Assembly: GCA_910586125.1 (NCBI GenBank) | Contig: CAJUHP010000005.1 | Span: 1 to 64,000 of the forward strand | Source: an uncultured Lachnospiraceae bacterium | Lineage (GTDB): Bacteria > Bacillota > Clostridia > Lachnospirales > Lachnospiraceae | Length of the DNA stretch: 64,000 bases | Direction of reading: 5' to 3' | Shown: piece by piece, positions 43,801 to 53,929 of the stretch | How the letters are laid out: every line of letters begins with the position of its first letter | Position numbering within the stretch: the stretch's first letter is position 1 | Program-made: the position numbers and the translations under genes | Notes under the pieces: model-generated | Seen by the model: the letters and a program-made list of their open reading frames with translations, nothing else | What the model was told of the DNA's origin: nothing | Database searches by the model: none

Positions 43801-44799
43801 CTATCTTTTCTTTATCCAGTTAAAAACAGGCATAACCGCAGCCCCCAGAATATAATTGAAATGAAAGCTATATCGGTATGCCTTCATAAATATCTTTTTT
43901 TCCAGCGGCTGTCTTTTGGCAAACTCCTGATAACACGGATTTTGATAGATATTGATTCCCTGCTGCTGCCAGCGCTTTTTTAATTCCCTTCGCAGCCTGT
44001 AATTTCTCTGAAACGGCATGATTCCATGGTAATGAACGCCGTGCAGATAGTACAGAAAATCCATCTGCTGGCGGTACTTTGCCAGCATTTGTCTCTGTCT
44101 TAAATAATTTTTTATTGTATCCAGCGCATCATAAATCTTTACAATCTTTTCATAACGAAAATGAGACATGCTGCGCGGATTCTGGTAATAGTAATACAGA
44201 TCCCGGTCAAGCGTTACGGCCCGAACGCCGCGGCTGCTGAGCAAAATGCTGATCGCCAGATCCTCCCCCATAGAAAGCGCCTTACATAAATCCCATGGAA
44301 ACTCCTGAAATAAACTTTTCTGATACAGAACCGCCGCCACCTGGTGCGGCACCTTCTCTTCCAATAATAATTCAAAGAATTCCATTCCCTCATACACACC
44401 GTATGGTATGCTGTGAGGTTCTACATGACTGTCAAAGGCATAACAAAGTCCGGAAACCACCAATTCTGCCTGCGTCTTACGCTTCTCCGCCTCCATTGCC
44501 GAAACCATATCCTCGGCAATCCAGTCGTCGGCGTCTATAAACATCACACATTCCGTTCCAGCCTCCTCGATCCCTTTTTTTCTTGCCATGACCAGGCCGC
44601 AGTTTTCCTGACTGCACAGCCGGATCCGGCTATCCTTTGCGGCATAGCCCTTTACGATCTCCGCCGTCCGGTCTTTGGAGCCGTCATCCACCACAAGAAT
44701 CTGAATGTCCGCCTGCGTCTGCTGGCAGACAGAATCCAGACACCGCGCAATATAATCCTGCGCATTGTAGGCGGGGATAATCACAGACGTATTGGCCAT
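43801..44799 (-). CDS. Family 2 glycosyltransferase
   Basis: The 332-residue GT-A enzyme has VIIPAYNAQDYIARCLDSV, VDDGSKDRT and VMFIDADDWI (about 88-97). The reading frame continues upstream to 45042, but the conserved start is the ATG at 44799 with AAGGAG upstream, and the extra 81 residues overlap the neighbouring gene without conservation. It probably adds one sugar; the specificity is not predictable. Confidence 0.88.
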   Translation of the reverse strand: MANTSVIIPAYNAQDYIARCLDSVCQQTQADIQILVVDDGSKDRTAEIVKGYAAKDSRIRLCSQENCGLVMARKKGIEEAGTECVMFIDADDWIAEDMVSAMEAEKRKTQAELVVSGLCYAFDSHVEPHSIPYGVYEGMEFFELLLEEKVPHQVAAVLYQKSLFQEFPWDLCKALSMGEDLAISILLSSRGVRAVTLDRDLYYYYQNPRSMSHFRYEKIVKIYDALDTIKNYLRQRQMLAKYRQQMDFLYYLHGVHYHGIMPFQRNYRLRRELKKRWQQQGINIYQNPCYQEFAKRQPLEKKIFMKAYRYSFHFNYILGAAVMPVFNWIKKR

Positions 44800-44852
44800 A
44801 TTGTGCTTACTCCTTCCCGGCATATTCCTTTGCCGCACAGATGACATCCCGA

Positions 44853-45830
44853 TTATCTGGCAAGGCGCAGCATCATACCGGCGCCCCGCACGGCCAGGCG
44901 CGGGCTGACCAGCGAACAGACCGCCAAGATCCGGTATCCCACGCGGCATTGTCCGTCTCCTGCCACACGCTTCGCATACCTGCGAATCTCTTTCAACAGG
45001 GCTTTCTCCGGCTTTTTCTGCGCGCAGGCAATCTGAATACATCCCTGAAAATGCCTCGACACCGCCCCCTGCAGAAATTCTGGGTGTTCCGCTCGCATCT
45101 GTTCCATAATTTCTCTCGTAAATTCCAGATAGGCAAGACGCCCTCTATCAAACTCCTGGTTGATAATACTGCCTTTTCTTCTCCGATAGCCATACAGTTT
45201 TTCCCCGGTATATACCGTAGTCTCTGCCTGCAGAAACATTTTGTAGGTGGTTCCCACGTCCTCGTGAAGCTTGCCCTTCGGGAACAAGACGCCCTCCATC
45301 ACTCTGGCCGCAAACAGTTTGCCCCATGCCGATACGCCGTAATGCCGGCGGTACAGCCAGGCCAAAACCGCTTCTTCCCGGTTCAGCACAATCAAATCCG
45401 GTTTCTTCTCTTCTCTCGTTCCAGAAAGCCGACCACCAAAAAGCGTTCTATCCTCCGCAAATTCCTCAAAATCACAGGCCACAATATCCGCCTGGTACTG
45501 CTTTGCCAAAGCAAGCAGCCGCTCAACATAATCCGGCGCAATCCGGTCATCGCTGTCCACAAACAAAAGGTAATCGCCGCAGGCTTCCCGGATTCCGGCG
45601 TTGCGGGCATCGGAAAGTCCCCCGTTCTCCTTGTGAATTACCTGAATTCTCGAATCCTGCCCCGCATAGCGGTCACAGATCTCCCCGCAGCCATCCGGAG
45701 AACCGTCGTCTACCAGAATAATCTGCAGGTTGCGGTGGGTCTGAGCGCAGACGCTTTCCAGGCAGACCGGAAGATATTCTTCCACACGATAGACAGGGAT
45801 CACCACAGAAACCTTTCGGTTATCTTGCAT
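44853..45830 (-). CDS. Family 2 glycosyltransferase
   Basis: The 325-residue GT-A enzyme has VVIPVYRVEEYLPVCLESV, VDDGSPDGCG, LFVDSDDRI (about 91-99) and the GKLHEDVGTTYKMF acceptor-side segment. It resembles EpsH/CpsJ-type capsule transferases. GGAG lies upstream of the ATG. It is one of three consecutive GT2 genes (42778-45830) that probably add successive sugars to the same repeat unit. Confidence 0.88.
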   Translation of the reverse strand: MQDNRKVSVVIPVYRVEEYLPVCLESVCAQTHRNLQIILVDDGSPDGCGEICDRYAGQDSRIQVIHKENGGLSDARNAGIREACGDYLLFVDSDDRIAPDYVERLLALAKQYQADIVACDFEEFAEDRTLFGGRLSGTREEKKPDLIVLNREEAVLAWLYRRHYGVSAWGKLFAARVMEGVLFPKGKLHEDVGTTYKMFLQAETTVYTGEKLYGYRRRKGSIINQEFDRGRLAYLEFTREIMEQMRAEHPEFLQGAVSRHFQGCIQIACAQKKPEKALLKEIRRYAKRVAGDGQCRVGYRILAVCSLVSPRLAVRGAGMMLRLAR

Positions 45831-45848
45831 AACTAGCTCCGTTCTGTT

Positions 45849-46970
45849 CTAAATCAAAAAGCTTTCAACAACCTCGCGCATTCTGTCCCAGGAATACCGA
45901 TCCGCCTGCTCTCTGATATGTTTTTCATAATCGACGTTTCCGGCGTTTGCAAAAAATCGACAGATCGCCCCGGCCAGCGAAGCTGCGTCTCCAGGCGCCG
46001 CCAGACAGCCGGTTTCTCCCTCCATAACCACATCCGGCAATCCCCCTACCGCTGTCGCTGCCACCGGCTTTTCAAAACCATAGGCGATCTGCACAATTCC
46101 GCTCTGCGTCGCAGAAATATAGGGCAGAACAACCAGATCACAGGCCGCAAAATATTTTTCCACTTCACCGTCCGGAATATATCCGTCGTACAGCCGCAGG
46201 CAATCCCGAATCTTTAGCGAATCCATCTGCTCCTCGTACTGCATCCGATCCGAGCCAAACTCACCTACCACCAGAAGCGTGATATCCGCAATCTCCCTGC
46301 GGACAAGCACCATGGCGTCCAGCAGATAGCGAAGTCCCTTGTAAGGCCGGACAAAACCAAAAAACAAAAGAACCGGCGTCTTCTCTTTTAATCCCAGACG
46401 GTTTCTTGCTTCTGTCTTTGTCATATCCGAAATTTTAAAAACATTATATGTCGGATGAAGAGCCACTTTCCAATCGCCATCAGGCCGGATGGAAGCCAAC
46501 TCTTTCCCGTCGCTCTCTGAATGCACAATGAAATGATCTCCCTGCTTTAACACCAGTTTGGTCAGAAAGCGGTCCATGGGAAAACGTTCATGGGGAAATA
46601 CATTGTGACAGACAAAAACAATCTTGGTATGACGAAGCAGTTTGGCCAGAATATAGTAACAGGGCGCAAAGTATGGATGCCACCACTGAATTAATACCAT
46701 ATCCGGATGAAGACGGTTAATCTGACGCGCCGTCGCCGCGATATTAAAAGGGTTTGCCGTATTCAGCCAGTACTTGGTATCCGGAATCTGAAAACGGTCG
46801 TTGCTGTAATCCCTCTGCTCTTTTTTAAATAAAAATTTCGGATACTGCATCTTATAGGAAACCATCGTCACATCGCAGGTCTTTGCCAGCACGCGGTATA
46901 AAAGCCCTGTATAATGTGAGATACCTCCTTTATATGGATAGACCGGCCCCACTAAAACCAGTTTTTTCAT
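45849..46970 (-). CDS. Family 4 glycosyltransferase
   Basis: The 373-residue GT-B enzyme starts KKLVLVGPVYPYKGGISHYTGLL. It has the C-terminal nucleotide-sugar domain with FFGFVRPYKGLRYLLDA, CDLVVLPYISATQSGIVQIAYGFEKPVAATAVGGL and the terminal GETG segment, which carries the conserved E-x7-E-like region. The donor is unknown. GGAGG lies just before the ATG at 46970; an ATG five codons upstream is possible. Confidence 0.9.
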   Translation of the reverse strand: MKKLVLVGPVYPYKGGISHYTGLLYRVLAKTCDVTMVSYKMQYPKFLFKKEQRDYSNDRFQIPDTKYWLNTANPFNIAATARQINRLHPDMVLIQWWHPYFAPCYYILAKLLRHTKIVFVCHNVFPHERFPMDRFLTKLVLKQGDHFIVHSESDGKELASIRPDGDWKVALHPTYNVFKISDMTKTEARNRLGLKEKTPVLLFFGFVRPYKGLRYLLDAMVLVRREIADITLLVVGEFGSDRMQYEEQMDSLKIRDCLRLYDGYIPDGEVEKYFAACDLVVLPYISATQSGIVQIAYGFEKPVAATAVGGLPDVVMEGETGCLAAPGDAASLAGAICRFFANAGNVDYEKHIREQADRYSWDRMREVVESFLI

Positions 46971-47021
46971 TCTGCCTCCTGTCATTCCTGCTGCATTTAA
47001 AACACTCTGTCCTATAAAAAT

Positions 47022-47951
47022 CTACAGCTTCTCCTTGATATGGCTTTCGTTGTACCGGCTGCGATACGTCGCATCCACCAGCATATCTCCCACAAAACCG
47101 GTTGAAAACATCTGAACACCCAAAATCAGCAAAAGTACCCCCAACATCAAAAGCGGCCTGTCCCCAATCCCTTGTCCCATGCACCACAGCACAGTCAGAT
47201 ACAGACAGATCAATCCGCCGAGCATACAGAGAAACAACCCGATCTTTCCAAAAAAATACATGGGACGGTCGTAAAATTTACCCAGAAAGGCCACGGTCAT
47301 CGAGTCAAACAAACCTCGTAAATACCGCTCAAAGCCATACTTGGATTTGCCGAACTCTCTGGCATGATGTTCCACCACAATCTCCGCAATCCGAAAGCCT
47401 TTTCGATAGGCCAGCACCGGGATATAGCGGTGAAGCTCACCGTATACGTCGATACTGTCCGCCACCTCTCTGCGGTAGGCTTTGAAGCCGCAGTTGAAAT
47501 CGTGCAGATACACGCCGGACAAATGCGATGTCACTCTGTTGAACAGCTTGGAAGGAAGCCGTTTTTCCAGCGGGTCATGCCGCTCTTTCTTCCATCCTGA
47601 CACCAGATCATAGCCCTCCTCCAGCTTTTCTACAAAGCGCGGGATCTCCTTGGGATCATCCTGCAGATCCGCGTCCATGGTGACAATGATATCTCCCACG
47701 GCATTGCGGAAACCGGCCTGCAGCGCGGCCGCCTTTCCGAAATTTTTGCGGAATACAAGCAGATGAACACGGGAATCCTCCTGAATCATCTCCTTGATCT
47801 TCTGCACGGAAGCATCGGTGGAACCGTCGTCAATAAAGATAACCTCATAGGCATAGTGCGGTTCTATGCTCTCCCGAATTTTTTCATAAAGGATTTTTAC
47901 CGATTCTTCTTCATTATATACCGGTATAATCACCGACAGGGTATGTTCCAT
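47022..47951 (-). CDS. GtrB/DPM1-like glycosyltransferase (polyprenyl-phosphate sugar synthase)
   Basis: The 309-residue GT2 enzyme has SVIIPVYNEEESV, DDGSTDAS and TMDADLQDDPKEIPRFV. The KYGFERYLRGLFDSMTVAFL amphipathic stretch and two C-terminal membrane helices (about 230-300) complete the layout of GtrB/YfdH-type enzymes, which make polyprenyl-phosphate-linked sugars. The product would be the donor for the GT39-like membrane protein encoded just downstream, a classical functional pairing. Confidence 0.9.
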   Translation of the reverse strand: MEHTLSVIIPVYNEEESVKILYEKIRESIEPHYAYEVIFIDDGSTDASVQKIKEMIQEDSRVHLLVFRKNFGKAAALQAGFRNAVGDIIVTMDADLQDDPKEIPRFVEKLEEGYDLVSGWKKERHDPLEKRLPSKLFNRVTSHLSGVYLHDFNCGFKAYRREVADSIDVYGELHRYIPVLAYRKGFRIAEIVVEHHAREFGKSKYGFERYLRGLFDSMTVAFLGKFYDRPMYFFGKIGLFLCMLGGLICLYLTVLWCMGQGIGDRPLLMLGVLLLILGVQMFSTGFVGDMLVDATYRSRYNESHIKEKL

Positions 47952-48022
47952 AATCGTCCTCTCACCACCGTATCCTCATTTGACTGCTGACATTGTACCA
48001 CTTCCTGCCTGGAAAAGCAATC

Positions 48023-50383
48023 CTACTCCATGACCGTCAATAATTTCAATTCATAAACAGACCAGTTGGAATCTACATCTTCCTGCGTCTCTCCCAATTC
48101 AAACCGCAGATATCTGCACTCCGTGGGCGCAAACTGGTATGTTTCGTCATCCACCGCTGTGACTGCAAGCTCTTCCCACTGTTCTCCATCCATGGAGCGG
48201 TAAATCTGCAGGTTTCTCGGATAGTCCCAGGGACTTTCCCCCAGATCCAAAATGGCTCCGCTCACCAAACGGCTGTCATCCAAAATCACGTCAAAGTACA
48301 TTCCCGGCTGTTGATGCGGTGTAGTCCAGCGCGTCCCCCCATTGCCGTCCACCATGGAACGGAGTCTGGAATCCGTCGAAACATTGCTCTCCAAATTGAC
48401 AACAAACGGATTGACCTGCGGCACCTGGTCCGCCATGTTTGCACTGTACTCGCAAAGCAGAACGGAAATTTCAGCTTTCCCCGCATACTTTTTATTGTAG
48501 GAAAGCTTTATATATCCAATTTCATGGACCATGGACCCTGCGGATATCCTATGCCCAAAGTCGGCATAGTCCGGAAACTCACTCACCGTATGCCAAATTT
48601 CTCCGTCTTCGGATATGCTTACCTGCATCTCTCCGGTTTGCAATAAAGAAAGATCCGATACAATAACAGCCAGCATATCCGTTTCCACACGTTCGGACAG
48701 CGTACCAATGTAACTCTTTTCTTCCTGTGACTCCTCCTCGCGCCAGACAATTCCGTTCATTTCATACTCCGCACGGTCTTCTTCCACAAGAAGCGTATAC
48801 CGTCTGCTCAGATCAAAAATTCTCTCGTAGACACTGCGGATAACCATACCGTCCACAACGATCTCTTTTTTCTTTTGAAACAGATACGATTCCTCAAAGT
48901 CATTTTCATCGTACACGACATAATCAGCCAGATCTTTTGAGGACACCCGCTCCAGACGGCTTTCCTGCGGCGTGTCAAAAAACCAGGTAAATCCCTGCTG
49001 TGCAGAAACTCTTATATTCTCGCTGTCATCAGTTTCCAAAATATACTGAAAAGCGTTTGTTTCTGATACATACCAGTAGTCTCTTGAAAAATTCGCGGCC
49101 GCATACTCCTTAATCCACGGATTAAAATAAACATATTCATATGGATGATACCTTACAATCCATACGCCGATATAACCGAATACCAAAAGCAAAAGAAAAC
49201 AGCTAAACGCAGTTACGGCAGGACGCGCTTTTTTTCTAATCCCATGCAGTCCGGATACGGCCCAGCCAGCCATCACAGCATACATAAAATAGAAATGGCG
49301 CCAGCCGTTGTACAAAACGGGACGTACGATAATCACATAGGCAAACGGAACCACAAAAGTCAAAAGCAGCATCCAGTCAATCCAAAAGCGATCGTCCTCC
49401 ACGTTTTTTTTCCCCAGAAAGCAGCACCTGCAGCCATCGGCTATTCCCGCCGCCATCAACAGCAGATATACGCCGGGGACTGTCATCGCAATCCAGACAA
49501 ACAAATAATGCCAGGGTAGCTGTGTACCGGGAATCAGTTTCCCCATGTACAATACATCCGCTTTCCAATTTGTGTAGTTGCTAAACGTCTTTATAATTCT
49601 TAAAATCGTGCCGGGAATATCTCTCCAGACATTGGGATTGATCAAAACAAACAGCGTCAGAAACAGTATCCCGATCAGACAGCAATATTTGAGCAGATGT
49701 TTCCATGTGCCCTGCACAATGCTTTTCACAAACAGCAAAAACAGACAGACCGCGACTATCACGCCCCCGACAATCCGGCTGGTAGTACAGAGCGCGGAAA
49801 ACAGAACAAAAAGAACCACGTCTTTCAGAGAAAGCCTGCGTATCAGTTGTATTCCGTAAAACATACTGATGGTAAACAGCGACAGACATAAAGAATCCTT
49901 TATGTTATAAAAGGAATCGGCCAGAATGCGCGGACACAGCACATACATGGCCGTGCCCAACAATGCCTCCCAACGGTTTCCTTCCGTGAGAATAAACGAC
50001 ATTCGATAGAAAAATATCGAAGAGACAAAAAACCAGAGAAAAACATAAAAATGCCTCATGGTATAGATTTCTTGATATGTCATTTCAAAACCACGCATAT
50101 GTTCTGCAAAGACCAAAGGAAGCTGCAGAATCACACCATAGTTGGCGCCGTATTCTCTCAGAGGCGGAAGCGACGCTGTGTTGATTGTCTGCGTATCGTA
50201 TTCTTTTCCTTTCAGAAATAGTTCATTATACATGACAAGACTGTGATTTCTCTGTACAGACTCATCCGCAGATATCCCGTAATCGTCAGAAACAAAACAG
50301 CCATAGAGAAAGAACAGTGCAAAAAAAAGAAGCACGATTTTGCCGCTCTGTTTTTCTGCTGTTTTTATCCATTTTCTCAGCAT
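48023..50383 (-). CDS. GT39-like membrane glycosyltransferase with C-terminal discoidin (F5/8 C) domain
   Basis: In this 786-residue protein the first ~400 residues hold about ten membrane helices with a GT39/PMT-like first outside loop containing DDYGISADESVQRNH (acidic catalytic site). A middle extracytoplasmic region follows. Residues about 655-785 read as an F5/8 type C (discoidin) fold: STDSRLRSMVDGNGGTRWTT...YFDVILDDSRLVSGAILDLGES..YLRFELGET. GT39 enzymes use polyprenyl-phosphate sugars, matching the GtrB-like gene upstream. A sugar-binding tail on such a transferase is unusual and may hold the acceptor glycan. Confidence 0.82.
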   Translation of the reverse strand: MLRKWIKTAEKQSGKIVLLFFALFFLYGCFVSDDYGISADESVQRNHSLVMYNELFLKGKEYDTQTINTASLPPLREYGANYGVILQLPLVFAEHMRGFEMTYQEIYTMRHFYVFLWFFVSSIFFYRMSFILTEGNRWEALLGTAMYVLCPRILADSFYNIKDSLCLSLFTISMFYGIQLIRRLSLKDVVLFVLFSALCTTSRIVGGVIVAVCLFLLFVKSIVQGTWKHLLKYCCLIGILFLTLFVLINPNVWRDIPGTILRIIKTFSNYTNWKADVLYMGKLIPGTQLPWHYLFVWIAMTVPGVYLLLMAAGIADGCRCCFLGKKNVEDDRFWIDWMLLLTFVVPFAYVIIVRPVLYNGWRHFYFMYAVMAGWAVSGLHGIRKKARPAVTAFSCFLLLLVFGYIGVWIVRYHPYEYVYFNPWIKEYAAANFSRDYWYVSETNAFQYILETDDSENIRVSAQQGFTWFFDTPQESRLERVSSKDLADYVVYDENDFEESYLFQKKKEIVVDGMVIRSVYERIFDLSRRYTLLVEEDRAEYEMNGIVWREEESQEEKSYIGTLSERVETDMLAVIVSDLSLLQTGEMQVSISEDGEIWHTVSEFPDYADFGHRISAGSMVHEIGYIKLSYNKKYAGKAEISVLLCEYSANMADQVPQVNPFVVNLESNVSTDSRLRSMVDGNGGTRWTTPHQQPGMYFDVILDDSRLVSGAILDLGESPWDYPRNLQIYRSMDGEQWEELAVTAVDDETYQFAPTECRYLRFELGETQEDVDSNWSVYELKLLTVME

Positions 50384-50412
50384 TCACATTACTCCGTTTC
50401 GTATATAGTTCA

Positions 50413-51918
50413 TTACTGAATGGAATCAGTAAAGCGAAATGTCACTTCATCACTGATCTGGTAAAATTCCTTAAATTCTGGTATTCTTTTTCTGCCTTCT
50501 TCGTTTTTGTCTGAAAAATCTGCCCACCATAAATATTCATTATAGGGCAAACTTATCCAGTCCACCACCGGCAAAGCTTCGCCCGCCTCCGTGATCTGAC
50601 GCCGGATTTCCTGCATTCGTTCCTTTTCTTTTAGATGAATATAACCGTAGATACTTCCCCAAAAAACAAACAAGGCCAGTACCGACAAGGCGATTGCGCG
50701 CTGGAATAGCGCATCTTGCTTCGAGTCCCCGCAGGCCGCCTGAAACAACTCCAGCAAAAACACCATCAACACCACATATCCGCAGAAAAAACAGCGCGGG
50801 CCAACCGGCGTCACAACAAACAGAGGAGCCAATAGCGCAGCAAATAAAAACAGATAAAACAGCATACGCTCTCTCTGCTTTCCCTTGAACGCCAGCAGGC
50901 AAAAGCAAAACCATGCGATAAAATAAGCGATGGTAAACAGAATCTCAAACTTTTCCGTCTGATCCGCCAAAATATTCCACTCCGGATTTCCAATGAGCAA
51001 AACCGAATACAGGGCAAACAGGACAAGCAGACAAATTGCCGCCGCAAACGGAAGCTTTGCCTTCTTTTTCAGCTCAGGCCATTTTTCATGCCCGATCCAA
51101 AACGCCAGAATGGCTCCTGCCACATAGAAAATCCAATTCGCCAGGATTCCGTACGGCAAAATCGTCTGGGACAGATTCTCTCTGCACCGAAGCATCAGCA
51201 TCGGAAGATAGGACAGAAACAAAGAGCGCTGCAGGGTATCCGTCCCAGAAGCAATGTTGGAGTAGGCCGCATTCTGAAACATCAAAATCCCGCTCAGGCA
51301 GGCTCCCGCCAGAAAAGCCAGCGGCAGCCCCAGCATCTTTCGGTTTCTAAACCATGCGTACGCTGTCAGAATCAATCCGATGAGTACGTCTACCAGGGTA
51401 ATATGTTCTACAAACAACCCATTGATGAATCCCAAAAAGGCACACAGAATGATATCCCTTTTTAGAATCCAAAGGTTTTCCTCCTGAAGCTTTTGTGCCA
51501 TTCTCAGAAACACAAGCAGAAAAAGCGCCGAAGTGACATAATTGCTGTATCCCGAAGTCCAAACCACAGCCTCTCTCATGATCTCTACCGGAAGCGATAA
51601 AAGAAGAGCGGCAGCCGCCCAAAACAAAAGCCTTCTCTCCCGGTTCACGATCTGTTTCATCTCCCAGGCCAAAAAAAACAGAGACGAAGACACAGCCAAA
51701 ACCTGCAAAGGTTTACATCTTGTCAAAAGCAATACAATCAAATTTCCCGCATAGCGGCCGTTATACCCTGCGAAACCTGTTGTCAAAAGTTTTATACCAT
51801 AGGAGGTTCCCCACATCCAATCGTCTCCCGTATAGGGAAAACAATATGCCAAAACAGCAAAACCGCCCCATACCAGAATGTAGACCCCCATGTCTTTCCT
51901 GCAACGCATTTTTTCCAT
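50413..51918 (-). CDS. DUF6056-type polytopic membrane protein
   Basis: This 501-residue protein has about 11-12 membrane helices. An early YTGDDWMWGTSYG segment carries two acidic residues on the outside after the first helix, as in C-type (GT-C) glycosyltransferases, and NGRYAGNL follows. I read it as a DUF6056 family protein. The GT-C-like layout, position between the CotH-like gene and a GT39-like gene, and tight spacing suggest a membrane sugar or phospho-group transferase. The function is not established. Confidence 0.75.
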   Translation of the reverse strand: MEKMRCRKDMGVYILVWGGFAVLAYCFPYTGDDWMWGTSYGIKLLTTGFAGYNGRYAGNLIVLLLTRCKPLQVLAVSSSLFFLAWEMKQIVNRERRLLFWAAAALLLSLPVEIMREAVVWTSGYSNYVTSALFLLVFLRMAQKLQEENLWILKRDIILCAFLGFINGLFVEHITLVDVLIGLILTAYAWFRNRKMLGLPLAFLAGACLSGILMFQNAAYSNIASGTDTLQRSLFLSYLPMLMLRCRENLSQTILPYGILANWIFYVAGAILAFWIGHEKWPELKKKAKLPFAAAICLLVLFALYSVLLIGNPEWNILADQTEKFEILFTIAYFIAWFCFCLLAFKGKQRERMLFYLFLFAALLAPLFVVTPVGPRCFFCGYVVLMVFLLELFQAACGDSKQDALFQRAIALSVLALFVFWGSIYGYIHLKEKERMQEIRRQITEAGEALPVVDWISLPYNEYLWWADFSDKNEEGRKRIPEFKEFYQISDEVTFRFTDSIQ

Positions 51919-51931
51919 ATCGTTTCTCCCA

Positions 51932-53872
51932 TTACTGTCGAAAATCCATATAATCGCTGCCGGACTGCGTTTGATCCTCCCTGTAAACCCGCACTAAAAC
52001 AACATCGCTTTCCCCTGTACGAAGCTCAGGATCTACCGGCCAAACAGCCGTACCGTCCACCAGAGGCACCTCCGCCTGGCGAATGCCGTTGTAGAAAAAT
52101 ACGGCCCGTTCCCCTTCCTCTGCCCGTACCACAACGTTTTCTCCCTCCCAATCAAGGGATACCCCATAACCGGCCTCATAGAAGCCAATAGAATCTACGA
52201 CGTTTTCCAGGGTCGTAAACTGGCCGTCCAGCCAAGCCAGATGATTGGTCATCCATTCTTTAAACACTTTGTATCCGTTCTCAAAGAAATATTCTTCCTC
52301 ACCGATCTCTCCCTTTTTCTTCCAGCGGATATCATTGGACCTGGCGGACTCCAAAATGTAGGAATAAGACTGCTCCATGCTGCCATCCTCATCCAAGATA
52401 TGGAAGATCACTTCCCGGTACTCCTCCCAATACTCCAGCACCTTCGACAAAAACCAGGGATCCCTCGCCAAGCCTTTATACCATTGGCTTTCCTGCGCAT
52501 AATTGCTATAGGTCACAACCTGCCACTGATCATAAATGTGGGCCCGGTCTCCAATTCCTCCCGAACTGTAATCCATATCCCAAATCGGCCCCATCTCGGC
52601 CAAGCAATCCTGCTCCTTATAGAAATAGGTACTTTTCAGCCCCGCATCTTCATTAAAAAAAATTTCTGAGACCAGAAAATATTTCGCCAACGCTTCTATA
52701 TCAAACAACTGCGAATAATGTGTCGGTTCTCCGTCATAGATCGTATAGAAATCTTCGGATTGAAAAGCGGCGAAAAAAAAGGCTGTGACATAATCGCGGA
52801 TATATGTCATAAGCGTATCATTTGAGCCGATATATTTCGGATCACGGACCATAATCGGCTGGTCTACAACCAAAAATCGAGATGGTTCATCATAAAAAGC
52901 GTCCAGCTCGAATAAAAATCCCCCGTTTATCTCCGGCAAATTTAAAATAGATGTCACATCAAATATTTGTTCTTCATACTGTACGGTGCCAGTCGTCAGC
53001 CAATCCATTTGCCAGACAAGATGATTCTCCAGATCCTCCCTTTCTTCCTCTAAAACAGCCCCCGTTTCACACAAGATTTCTGCAGCCAGCTTGGCATAAT
53101 CCTCCAGATTCTGGATATCAATCCGGTTCTCATCAATTCGTATGTGCTCACATAACTGATAGTTTCCTATATATTCTCCATTCAGAACCAAATCCACCCA
53201 GGTCGACTCCATATACGGCATTCCCATCTCTCCTGACAGGTCATAGGAAATTTTGTTGCGCATCAAGCTGTCGTCAAAAGCATTCGCCAGAAGTACCCAG
53301 TGTTTATTTTTGCCCATTTGAAACAGATCCGAAGCCGTTTCTAATTTCATCCGATAGGGTACTTTTTCAAAGTGCCATGTGGAATTCCCACGTCCCTTGA
53401 TTTGGATCGGTCCATTATAAATTTCCGACGTCAATGAGTGATAAACGGCATTTCCCTGTATCCGCAGATCTGCCTCAAAATAAAACTCCTTGCTGTAAAT
53501 CGGATCGTTATCCGCCACATCAATATAAAGTACCGGAAGGCGGCTGAAATACAGGGTCGCTTCTGCCGGGGGATACCCATGATCCGGCGTGACGGTTACG
53601 CGGATAAATTTTCCTAGATCTTCATAGACCGGCACATAGGTATCTGTCGTATTATCTATTTTTATACCATCCACAAACCACGCAAAAGAAAACGCCGTGC
53701 CGGCCGGATAATGATTACAGATCACATTCAGTTCTTCTCCCTCCTGCGCATATTCCTGCCGGAAAGACACATACGGTTCTTCTGTCTTCTTTTTCCATGA
53801 AGCAGTCAGCGCCAGGAAAAGGCAAAGCAAAGCAAACGTACACCCAATCTGTAAATACTTTTTTCTATTCAT
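51932..53872 (-). CDS. CotH-family (atypical kinase fold) membrane-anchored protein
   Basis: The 646-residue protein has one N-terminal membrane anchor (about 8-26) and an Ig-like domain (about 33-112). The CotH core follows with GRGNSTW at 160-166, PYRMKLE, KHWVLLANAFDDSLMRN and EHIRIDENRID. CotH proteins of Bacillus spores are secreted-type protein kinases. Here the protein is predicted to be outside the cell. A paralogue lies at 60812, and both sit near a VTC/DUF4956 pair, a combination seen in other Firmicutes. The substrate is unknown. Confidence 0.88.
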   Translation of the reverse strand: MNRKKYLQIGCTFALLCLFLALTASWKKKTEEPYVSFRQEYAQEGEELNVICNHYPAGTAFSFAWFVDGIKIDNTTDTYVPVYEDLGKFIRVTVTPDHGYPPAEATLYFSRLPVLYIDVADNDPIYSKEFYFEADLRIQGNAVYHSLTSEIYNGPIQIKGRGNSTWHFEKVPYRMKLETASDLFQMGKNKHWVLLANAFDDSLMRNKISYDLSGEMGMPYMESTWVDLVLNGEYIGNYQLCEHIRIDENRIDIQNLEDYAKLAAEILCETGAVLEEEREDLENHLVWQMDWLTTGTVQYEEQIFDVTSILNLPEINGGFLFELDAFYDEPSRFLVVDQPIMVRDPKYIGSNDTLMTYIRDYVTAFFFAAFQSEDFYTIYDGEPTHYSQLFDIEALAKYFLVSEIFFNEDAGLKSTYFYKEQDCLAEMGPIWDMDYSSGGIGDRAHIYDQWQVVTYSNYAQESQWYKGLARDPWFLSKVLEYWEEYREVIFHILDEDGSMEQSYSYILESARSNDIRWKKKGEIGEEEYFFENGYKVFKEWMTNHLAWLDGQFTTLENVVDSIGFYEAGYGVSLDWEGENVVVRAEEGERAVFFYNGIRQAEVPLVDGTAVWPVDPELRTGESDVVLVRVYREDQTQSGSDYMDFRQ

Positions 53873-53929
53873 ACCTATTCTGTGCAGGCTCTAATCCCAC
53901 CCTCATTTCCCCGCTTCCTTTCCCAAAGC

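Noticed and set aside
44853..45836. Long plus-strand frame opposite a family 2 glycosyltransferase gene.
   Set aside because: It is an antisense shadow of a clearly conserved gene and has no motif of its own.
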